Part shown: positions 35,801-42,087 of the stretch, in pieces
Numbering within the stretch: the stretch's first letter is position 1
How the letters are laid out: every line of letters begins with the position of its first letter
Origin: Flammeovirga yaeyamensis
Lineage (GTDB): Bacteria > Bacteroidota > Bacteroidia > Cytophagales > Flammeovirgaceae
DNA length: 64,000 nucleotides
Direction of reading: 5' to 3'
NCBI RefSeq assembly: GCF_018736045.1
Contig: NZ_CP076132.1
Coordinates: 1,907,501 to 1,971,500, forward strand
Made by a program: the position numbers and the translations under genes
Notes under the pieces: model-generated
The model's input: only the letters and a program-made list of their open reading frames with translations
What the model was told of the DNA's origin: nothing
Database searches by the model: none

Positions 35801-36357
35801 CTAAATAAAATAGGGTGGCACCAAGCTGGGTTTGCACCGGCAATTAAAAACGTATCTGCTAATTCTATATCTTCATAAGAGATAGGAACAGTATCCTCAC
35901 CTAGGGTTTTAACATAACCAACAACGGCTGAACTCATACATAAACGAGAGTTTGTATCAATGTTGTTGGTTTGGAAAAAACCTTTAGTCAGTTTATTGGC
36001 TAAATAATATTCCTCTGTTAGACACTGACCCGATACATACATACCTACCGAATCTGGTCCATATTTTTTTATAATTGATTTGAAAACAGCCGCTGCTCTT
36101 GTAAAAGCAGTATCCCAATCTACTCTTTGAAGTTCATGTTGTTTACTCCATCTCATTTGAGGGTAGAGTAATCTATCCGAAGTATCTTGAACTACGTAGT
36201 GAAGATTCATTCCTTTAGAACAAAGTTTTCCTTTATTTACAGGATAATTCTGATCTCCTTCGACAGTTAGTTTACCTTTGGCATCTTTATGAACATCAAT
36301 ACCGCAGCCTACACCACAATAGGAACAAGTAGATTTATAGGTCGTGATTGTTTTCAT
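32851..36357 (-). CDS. nasA: Assimilatory nitrate reductase fused to NADH-dependent FAD/[2Fe-2S] module
   Basis: A 1168-residue cytoplasmic fusion. The N-terminal molybdenum half has [4Fe-4S] ligands Cys11, Cys14, Cys18 and Cys46, the expected Mo-ligand Cys in RLCMSSAVVGY, and typical assimilatory motifs (LTGQPNAMGGREVGG). From about 704 a pyridine-nucleotide-disulfide oxidoreductase domain begins (RILIIGAGAASYRF), as in the N-terminal half of NirB. At about 1110-1157 a BFD-type [2Fe-2S] domain with CSC and CGSC closes the protein. NADH electrons can thus reach nitrate within one chain. ATG at 36357 gives the standard N terminus; 36396 would add 13 residues. The first gene of a two-gene operon, with TACGTA boxes upstream. 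Confidence 0.9.
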   Translation of the reverse strand: MKTITTYKSTCSYCGVGCGIDVHKDAKGKLTVEGDQNYPVNKGKLCSKGMNLHYVVQDTSDRLLYPQMRWSKQHELQRVDWDTAFTRAAAVFKSIIKKYGPDSVGMYVSGQCLTEEYYLANKLTKGFFQTNNIDTNSRLCMSSAVVGYVKTLGEDTVPISYEDIELADTFLIAGANPAWCHPILFRRIEAHKEANPDTKLIVVDPRKTQTCALADLHLQLKPGTDVVLYQAIGRAIIEEGDLDWDFIKNHTDGFDAYRKEVMSRTLKEASSITGVSIDNIKLAARYIGNAKGFINMWAMGLNQSAQGTNKNLALLNLNLITGQIGKPGAGPFSLTGQPNAMGGREVGGMASLLAAHHDLKNPEHRQKVANFWGVDGIQEKPGKTATEMFEALHSGEMKAVWIVCTNPMVSLPNSKLVEEALKKAKFVIVQDISGKADTVEHADLILPAAGWLEKEGTMTNSERRISHLERVIPSPGEALPDTEIFCRFAQKMGYHGFDYQSTEDIFKEHAALTKGTNIDISEVTYDTLKKERSIQWPYVNGKSQERLFTDHQFFTPNKKAQILTSGLQNASDATNEDLPLVLTTGRIRDQWHTMTRTGKVNKLNQHISHPFLEIHPDDAKERDLKEGETAVIQTERGECRVNVIVTTDVKKGVIFMPMHWGKIGDQIFARTNNLTTNNIDPISKEPDFKFSAAQVVKYKKEKERILIIGAGAASYRFLYTYRELNKEDTIEVFSNESTPFYNRVLLPEYVNETLLWKDLQKYDNLKEFDDLDIKIHIGKSIQSVDRKSKSITDQFGDVYEYDKLVIATGSRPFVPADVPIHLEGVFTMRNKKNADNLKQYLGGQGSVVIVGGGLLGLELAASLREIDIDVTIVQLAGRLMDRQLDPTASELLLHHVEDKGIEVLLNDQVQSIEKIGDKSYKAKLKGGRTLESQAIVYAIGTRPNVELGKESGLKTSRGLLVNEYLQTSDADIFAMGEIAEFEGQMNGTTAGAEEQADSCARFISGDLLSRYSGTLPMNILKFSDLSLCSLGIIDYPRKDRSYEEVILLDKAQAFYKKCIIKDDKLVGTILLGDKAEFADYKKLIELKTELGSRRSELLRGKSDAEPLMGEVICSCGNVGSGNIDKAINAGCTSLNSLCESTGAGLGCGSCKTELQQILKNHEEKILTL

Positions 36358-36500
36358 CTTCTTTTTATTGCTTAGTGAAAAAGAAGGAGGAAGCATTTTA
36401 CATGCCTCCCCCTAAAAGCATGTGTTTGTTTTATATTACTTCTAAGTATTTTATCGAGTGGGATGAAACGATAAAAGAACTTAGTAAGTAATGTATAATT

Positions 36501-36565
36501 CAAAAGTAAGTAAAAATACGTAATAATACGTAATATTGAGGATGAAAAATTGAATATATTACGTA
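36501..36565 (-). promoter_or_regulatory. Regulatory region of nasA with three TACGTA boxes
   Basis: Perfect TACGTA palindromes lie at 36517-36522, 36527-36532 and 36560-36565; the first two are exactly 10 bases apart. The first overlaps TATTTTTA (minus strand, 36511-36518), placed like the -7 boxes of nirB and cobA. A second -7-like octamer, TACTTTTG, is at 36501-36508 on the minus strand. No clear -33 TTTG is seen, so an activator may be needed. See the findings for comparison. Confidence 0.55.
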
Positions 36566-36604
36566 AATACTTTCAATTCAGGGGATGAATCACTACTTAA
36601 GGGC

Positions 36605-36646
36605 AAAAAAATAGCCCATCTACTAAGTAGATAGGCTTAGGTTTTT
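36605..36646. terminator. Terminator downstream of the narL-like gene
   Basis: A 12-base stem with one mismatch (36613-36624 with 36626-36637) flanked by an A-run at 36605 and a T-run at 36642; bidirectional in form, serving the minus-strand regulator gene. Confidence 0.65.
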
Positions 36647-36663
36647 CTTAAAAACGAATGAGA

Positions 36664-37350
36664 TTATAAATCTAATTCACTTTTTAAAGTAGGGTAGTCG
36701 TTTAACTTGGCAATAAGTTCTACCGCACTTTTTACTTCCATTTTCTTCATGATATTAAAACGGTGTGTTTCTACTGTGCGCACACTTTTATTTAATATTG
36801 AAGCGATATCTTTACTACTCTTTCCAGCAGCAACATATTTTAAAATTTCTTTTTCACGCTTAGTAAGATCAATAGAAGCTACTTCTTTTGTCTCAGGCTT
36901 AGGTGATGGCGTATTGTTATTTTTGATATTTAGATAACTTTCAACTAATACTTTAGAAATATCACCACTGAAGTATTTTTTTCCTTCATGAACAGTTTTA
37001 ATAGCCTTTAAAAACTCATCACTATTAGAGTCTTTAAGTAAATAACCACTAGCACCCTTTTCAGCCGCATCTAAAATATATTCAGAATCATCGTGCATTG
37101 ATAAAATAAGCACTTTGGTGTTCGGACTATACTCTTTTATTTTCGAAGTGGCTTCAATACCGTTCATTACGGGCATTCTAATATCAATAACCAAAACATC
37201 AGGGGTAAGTTTCTTGCAAAGTTCAAGTGCCTCCAAACCGTTAGCACCTTCGCCTATCACGTTTATTTCATGGCTATTTTCCAGTAACAGTTTTATACCA
37301 TTTCTAACTACTACGTGATCGTCTGTTAATACTACCGAAATCTGCGTCAT
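36664..37350 (-). CDS. NarL/FixJ-family response regulator
   Basis: A 228-residue regulator. The REC domain has acidic DD at 10-11, phospho-acceptor Asp56 in VLVIDIRMP and the conserved Lys near 106. A LuxR-type helix-turn-helix lies at about 163-205 (LTKREKEILKYVAAGKSSKDIASIL then SVRTVETHRFNIMKKM). It follows the NarX-like kinase by 119 bases on the same strand and lies directly upstream of the nas operon, so it is the likely activator of nitrate assimilation. The intervening gap could hold a separate promoter; none is obvious. Confidence 0.9.
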   Translation of the reverse strand: MTQISVVLTDDHVVVRNGIKLLLENSHEINVIGEGANGLEALELCKKLTPDVLVIDIRMPVMNGIEATSKIKEYSPNTKVLILSMHDDSEYILDAAEKGASGYLLKDSNSDEFLKAIKTVHEGKKYFSGDISKVLVESYLNIKNNNTPSPKPETKEVASIDLTKREKEILKYVAAGKSSKDIASILNKSVRTVETHRFNIMKKMEVKSAVELIAKLNDYPTLKSELDL

Positions 37351-37469
37351 CTATATTTTAATAAGTTGATGTGAGTCTAAAAAAATATCTTTTGTCAATT
37401 TCATCATCAGTTATTGTTAACTGATATGGATCATATTGTTCCTTTAATAATGCAATATATAAAAATTAC

Positions 37470-39260
37470 TTAGTTTTCCTCAATAGGTACTTCTACTGAA
37501 ATCTTCGTCCCTTTTCCTTTTGCGGATGATACGCTGATTTCACCACCGACAAAACCAGCTCTTTCTTTCATGTTTAACAGACCATTACCTCCACCATGAA
37601 TCTCTAAGTTGTTCATATCGAATCCTTTACCATTGTCGGATATTTCGATATAAAGGGCTTCGAAATCATGACTTAAATGAATATCTACCTCTTCCGCTTC
37701 AGCATACTTTATAGCATTATTAACAGCTTCCTGAACGATTCTATAGATATTCGTTTCAATATGCTTCTCGAATCGTTGGTTAAAGTCAGAAGTATTACTG
37801 TATTTAATTTCAACATCAGATAATCGACTGGTTTCTTGAGCAAAACGTGTTAGTACGGCATGAATACCATAATCGCCTAAAGTATTTGGTGACAAATTGA
37901 AAGAGACACGTCGCACTTCTCTAATAATATTCTTAAGTAAACCTTTGGATTCCTTCAGCTTATTGGTTGATATTTTTACTTGAGCAGGGTTGATAGATTC
38001 TAAACTGAATTTTAAAGCAGTTAACAGTTGACCTATACCATCGTGGATATCTTTTGATATACGTCCTCTTTCTTCTTCTTGTCCTTTCAAAATCAATAAT
38101 GATCTTGATTTCTGAGTTTCAATATGTTTATCAATTTCTTCTTGATTAATTTCTTTTGATCTTTCTTCAGATTCCTTTTGATCCGTGATATCTCTACCCA
38201 CAATCAAAATTTCTGTAGGTTTTCCATAAATCTTAGATAAAATGATTTCCAACCATTTAAAATCACCTTCTGCATCAGTTACTTTTATAGTACCGGCCCA
38301 AGTCTCCCCATTAATGACTATATCTAGAATCTCCTGAATCATCTCTTTTTTGTAACCCTCAGAAGCTAACCAATAATATAGACTTGAGGTAAAATCATCC
38401 GCTTTTGTTTGGATGATATCAAATAGTTTTTCAGAAATGAAAGTAAAATCGCCTTCCATGTTCACCTTCGCTAAAGTAGCATGCAGATTTTCATCTGTTT
38501 CTTTAGATTCTGATAAATGCTGATACGCTTGCCCAAGAGAACGGTACAGTTGATCTATTTCTTGAATTTTTTCATGATTGATGTTTTTTGTCTTTTCTAA
38601 CTCAGCAATAGTTTTATTAATTCTTGTAGCTGTTGGTCGGAATACGTAGAAAAGCTCGAAGAATAAAATAACTAAAGTGATAATAAATAGTAGAATCGAA
38701 GTGTTCTGAACAAGTTTCAGTTTATAGTTGGCATAATCAGAATATATGCCTACTAGCTGATCCATATGTACCAAATAATACGCTTCGTTGTCTAATATTT
38801 CTTGTACAACTTCTTTAGAGGATTGATCGGAGAACCCTTTAGCATCATCAATTATTTTCTTTAAGAAAGCATCCGATTTTGCATAAAGAAAATCAGCATC
38901 AGATTTAATAATTTCATTATTGATTTTAGTATTGTGCTTCCCAAGTTGTTCATGTGATTTCTTCCAAAGTTGAATTGCTTTTTTTAATTCTTTCGCATAA
39001 GTATCGGGTGCATGATCATTATGAATAAGAAGAATACATTTAGTTATTTTCTGACTCAACATACGCTGACGTCCCGCCATATTAATAATGTCGGCATCTA
39101 CACTTTGCTTCTGAGAAAACGAATAATTAATAATCTGTGAAAAAGTAAGCAGTAAGATAATTATAGTTATTGCAATAGAATAAAGCGTCCATAGCTTCTT
39201 TAAACTGAGTTTTTCTATTCTGTGCGTTAATGTTCGAGTATGTTTGTTTGTCTTTTGCAT
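37470..39260 (-). CDS. NarX-like nitrate/nitrite-type sensor histidine kinase
   Basis: A 596-residue kinase. A membrane segment at 23-42 is followed by a PilJ/NarX-type periplasmic domain whose P-box-like motif ADIINMAGRQRMLSQKITKC lies at 56-75; in NarX this region binds nitrate. A second membrane segment lies near 190-208, then a coiled coil and a PAS domain (about 265-375). The HisKA_3 dimer domain has His406 in RISKDIHDGIGQLL, and a HATPase domain with ISDNGKGFDM and GNGLLNMKERA ends the protein. It pairs with the NarL-like regulator. Nitrate as the ligand is inferred from the domain and the neighbours. Confidence 0.85.
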   Translation of the reverse strand: MQKTNKHTRTLTHRIEKLSLKKLWTLYSIAITIIILLLTFSQIINYSFSQKQSVDADIINMAGRQRMLSQKITKCILLIHNDHAPDTYAKELKKAIQLWKKSHEQLGKHNTKINNEIIKSDADFLYAKSDAFLKKIIDDAKGFSDQSSKEVVQEILDNEAYYLVHMDQLVGIYSDYANYKLKLVQNTSILLFIITLVILFFELFYVFRPTATRINKTIAELEKTKNINHEKIQEIDQLYRSLGQAYQHLSESKETDENLHATLAKVNMEGDFTFISEKLFDIIQTKADDFTSSLYYWLASEGYKKEMIQEILDIVINGETWAGTIKVTDAEGDFKWLEIILSKIYGKPTEILIVGRDITDQKESEERSKEINQEEIDKHIETQKSRSLLILKGQEEERGRISKDIHDGIGQLLTALKFSLESINPAQVKISTNKLKESKGLLKNIIREVRRVSFNLSPNTLGDYGIHAVLTRFAQETSRLSDVEIKYSNTSDFNQRFEKHIETNIYRIVQEAVNNAIKYAEAEEVDIHLSHDFEALYIEISDNGKGFDMNNLEIHGGGNGLLNMKERAGFVGGEISVSSAKGKGTKISVEVPIEEN

Positions 39261-39496
39261 TCCTAAAAATAATTGAGGTGAAAATAATACAAAAGAAAAC
39301 TAAAGAAATTATGTGCTTTCATTTATTATTTACATACATTTGCATCTGTTAAGCCTGTACGTTTATTCTAAATTTTGTTACATATTCTACTAAAATCATA
39401 AAAGACAAAATTTGATATTTTTCAATCATAATTTGATATTCTTTATACACCTATAGGCCGTTAATTACATCAAATCAAACTTAAAAAAACTTATTC

Positions 39497-40066
39497 ATGA
39501 AAAATTTATTATCAACTGCCGCTTTATTTTTGTTCTCATCTTTCATCACAATCTATGCACAATCAAATTATAATATTGACGAATCACAATCTAATACTGC
39601 AACTGCAGCACCAGCTGCCGAAGCAAAAACACCGACAACTTCGGTAAGTAAAGGATTGGGTTTATATATCTTCCCATCAAACAGTCAAGATCAAGCAACA
39701 ATGGATGCGGATGAGATGGCTTGTTATAAATGGGCAATCGATCAAACTGGATACGATCCTTTAAATCCAACTGTAGTTCAAGCGAAGAAAGCAGACACTT
39801 CTGCGGATGGTTCTGCAGTTAGAGGTGCTGCAGGTGGAGCAGCTGCAGGTGCCGCTATCGGTGCAATTGCTGGCGATGCTGGTAAAGGTGCTGCAATTGG
39901 TGCGGTCGCAGGTGGTTTAAGAGGTAGAAGAGCAAAAGCTTATGGTGATGCTGTTGAACAAAAGCAAAACAACGAAGCTGCAGCTGCACAAAATCAAAAA
40001 ATGAAAGATGATTTTGTAAAAGCGTTCTCTGCTTGTATGGAAGGTAAAGGATACACTGTGAAGTAA
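39497..40066 (+). CDS. Secreted glycine-zipper protein
   Basis: A 189-residue protein with a signal peptide (cut near YAQ21). A low-complexity Ala/Thr linker follows, then a glycine-zipper segment at about 113-145 with repeated GxxxG units (RGAAGGAAAGAAIGAIAGDAGKG), suggestive of membrane insertion or oligomerisation. The last 40 residues are charged and contain a Cys that may pair with the one near 77. Proteins of this class sit at the outer membrane or cell surface; the exact role is unknown. Confidence 0.75.
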   Translation: MKNLLSTAALFLFSSFITIYAQSNYNIDESQSNTATAAPAAEAKTPTTSVSKGLGLYIFPSNSQDQATMDADEMACYKWAIDQTGYDPLNPTVVQAKKADTSADGSAVRGAAGGAAAGAAIGAIAGDAGKGAAIGAVAGGLRGRRAKAYGDAVEQKQNNEAAAAQNQKMKDDFVKAFSACMEGKGYTVK

Positions 40067-40092
40067 TTCAACATAACCCTAGATATATAACT

Positions 40093-40126
40093 AGAGTCAG
40101 CAATTTCGGTTGCTGACTCTTTTTTA
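40093..40126 (+). terminator. Terminator of the glycine-zipper gene
   Basis: A perfect 11-base stem (40093-40103 with 40110-40120) followed by six T residues. Confidence 0.88.
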
Positions 40127-40150
40127 TTTAACACTAGTAAGTTATAATTT

Positions 40151-40492
40151 TTATAGCTCCTTAATATCAATTTTTCCTTTCTGATAAAGTATCATTTTGA
40201 CGACCTTTTCTATGATAAAAATGAGCATAGTACAAATAATTATAGCGAGTATAATTACTGCCCACATTTGATTATCTGATAGTAAATTGAAGTGGTTGAA
40301 AATAAAGAATGCACCTAAGAAAAGACCACTGAAGAAGTAGATCAACATCCATTTTAAAGAATGCATTTTCTGTTTATTTACAACAGCTTTCTGATGCACC
40401 TTTTGCATCAAAATATCTTCAAAATCATCACTTAATTTGGGCGTGTGCATTTTATTTAAAACCTTCTTTAGGTCTTTATCTTCATTCATCAT
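40151..40492 (-). CDS. Small membrane protein, possible anti-sigma partner
   Basis: A 113-residue protein with a charged N-terminal cytoplasmic part (LSDDFEDILMQKVHQKA) and two hydrophobic segments at about 46-64 and 75-100. Its start overlaps the end of the ECF sigma gene by four bases, the usual arrangement for a cognate anti-sigma factor. No ZAS motif or FecR domain is present, so the anti-sigma role is an inference from position and topology. Confidence 0.6.
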   Translation of the reverse strand: MMNEDKDLKKVLNKMHTPKLSDDFEDILMQKVHQKAVVNKQKMHSLKWMLIYFFSGLFLGAFFIFNHFNLLSDNQMWAVIILAIIICTMLIFIIEKVVKMILYQKGKIDIKEL

Positions 40493-41040
40493 AAGATGGA
40501 TTTTTTGTCAATTTTAAATACTGAAAGGAGTTTTCCGTAAAAGTTTTTCCGACCTCTTGATAAAAGCATTTTTATTTTAGAGGCTTTCCAATCAGTTACA
40601 TCTTCTATTTCCTTAATACTATATTCTTTCAAATGATAGAGGTCGAGTGCTAAAGATTCGTTAGGAGTGAGGGTTTCAAAAACCTCAGAAATAATCACTC
40701 TTTGTTCTTCTAGATTGATGTTTTCTAAAATAGAGTTGACATCTTGTTCTTTATCTTCAGCATATTCAAGCGGACTTTCAGGAAGATCTTTTCTTGTTTT
40801 TTGAAGAGACTCATTGATGATAATCCTAAAAAACCAAGTTTTGAATGAGGACTTTCCCTTAAACTGATCAAGCTTTTCAAAAGCTTTTATGAACGATTCC
40901 TGTAAAATCTCTTCTGCTTGATATTGATTTTTAACAATCGAAAAAGCCACAGAGAATCCTTCTTCCTTGTACTTACCTACTAAAAATTGAAAAGATTGTG
41001 TATCGCCTTCCAGCACCTTTTTTATATAGATGCTATCCAT
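40489..41040 (-). CDS. ECF-type RNA polymerase sigma factor
   Basis: A 183-residue sigma-70 factor of the ECF group. Region 2 includes FSVAFSIVKNQYQAEEILQESFIKAFEKLDQFKGKSSFKTWFFRI; region 4 includes LTPNESLALDLYHLKEYSIKEIEDVTDWKASKIKMLLSRGRKNF. It sits between a DUF6249-like membrane protein gene (4 bases upstream) and a small membrane protein gene (overlapping downstream). Its regulon is unknown. Confidence 0.92.
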   Translation of the reverse strand: MDSIYIKKVLEGDTQSFQFLVGKYKEEGFSVAFSIVKNQYQAEEILQESFIKAFEKLDQFKGKSSFKTWFFRIIINESLQKTRKDLPESPLEYAEDKEQDVNSILENINLEEQRVIISEVFETLTPNESLALDLYHLKEYSIKEIEDVTDWKASKIKMLLSRGRKNFYGKLLSVFKIDKKSIL

Positions 41041-41043
41041 TCG

Positions 41044-41406
41044 TTACTGATCTTCTTTCTTTTCTTTTTTTCTGCCTATAAGTAATCCAATTGACCCTGA
41101 TATAAGGCAAATGGCAAACCCTAAAGGCACGCCAATCTGTTTATGAAGATCATTGGCAATAGAAACGAAAATACTTAAAGCTATTCCTATACCAACAAAC
41201 ATGATAAAGAAAGCTAAAGTGATCCAAGGGAAATTCTTTTTGCCCTCAGGTTTTTTATAAATTTCAGAAACATCAACCCCTCTTTCTATTAAGGACATTC
41301 GTTCCTGATTTCTAAATTTCATATAATAGAAATAGGAAAAAGTTACTGCAGCGAAGAATGCCAGATAATTGATTGTTTCGAATAATACGCCGAATCCGTA
41401 TTGCAT
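41044..41406 (-). CDS. DUF6249-like membrane protein
   Basis: A 120-residue protein with an N-terminal membrane segment (about 8-27), a short cytoplasmic part containing RMSLIERGVDVSEIYKKP, and two further segments at about 59-81 and 91-110. The ERGxD-type motif and topology resemble DUF6249 proteins that often accompany ECF sigma genes in Bacteroidota. It is the first gene of the three-gene sigma operon. Confidence 0.65.
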   Translation of the reverse strand: MQYGFGVLFETINYLAFFAAVTFSYFYYMKFRNQERMSLIERGVDVSEIYKKPEGKKNFPWITLAFFIMFVGIGIALSIFVSIANDLHKQIGVPLGFAICLISGSIGLLIGRKKEKKEDQ

Positions 41407-41574
41407 AATAATCTATATTTTGTTGATTAAACTCTAAATTGACATCAAAAAGGCGCCTTTGTGTGATGTTCTATAGATTAGATGCAAGTTCGTAAAGTTT
41501 GGTCACACTTTTTTTCGATTTTCTGATAATAACTTTCAAAAAAATCTATCTCCATAAAAATTTGGGCATAAAAA

Positions 41575-41655
41575 AACCTCCACATTTATGTAAAATTGAA
41601 AATGTTGTGGAGGTTCAGTGTAAGAGAAAACACCCCAAATAGGGATGTTTTCAAT
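41575..41655 (-). terminator. Tandem hairpins terminating the nirBD operon
   Basis: Reading along the minus strand, a hairpin at 41655-41629 (one mismatch) is followed by a second 10-base perfect stem (41606-41615 with 41575-41584, loop of 21) and then a T-run. Together they end nirBD transcription. Confidence 0.7.
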
Positions 41656-41670
41656 CAATTTACTTTTCAC

Positions 41671-42039
41671 CTATTTTTTCTCGTAAAGTCCCACGAATAC
41701 GGTATCGTTTTCTACCTTTACAGGGTAGGTTTGGATAGTGTCTTCGCATCCGTTAAGATTTTCTCCAGTTTCCAGAGAAAAGGTCTTTTTATGATAAGGG
41801 CAAGCTACTTTAGGTGTTTCCCCTTCGGTGCCTAGCATACCTCTAGAGAGGATCATCTGCTTTTTGTGGGGACAAAGATTTTGAGTGGCGAACCACTTGT
41901 TTAAAGTAGAGAATTTAAAGATGGCGATTTGTTCTCCTTCATATAGAATATTAGAACCTCCGTCTTCTGGGAAATCGTCTACATGACCGGCATTTACCCA
42001 AACATCTACTTCTTCGATTGTTTTATTTTCAAAAATCAT
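41671..42039 (-). CDS. nirD: Nitrite reductase (NADH) small subunit, Rieske type
   Basis: A 122-residue Rieske-fold subunit of the cytoplasmic NADH nitrite reductase. Unlike E. coli NirD, it keeps both cluster motifs: Cys56-x-His58 (CPH) and Cys80-x2-His83 (CPYH), so a [2Fe-2S] cluster is likely. It lies 48 bases after nirB in the same operon and ends before the tandem hairpins. Confidence 0.92.
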   Translation of the reverse strand: MIFENKTIEEVDVWVNAGHVDDFPEDGGSNILYEGEQIAIFKFSTLNKWFATQNLCPHKKQMILSRGMLGTEGETPKVACPYHKKTFSLETGENLNGCEDTIQTYPVKVENDTVFVGLYEKK

Positions 42040-42087
42040 AGTATCAATATTTTTTAATGGAAATAACCATTCTGAGATCTTATTTAA

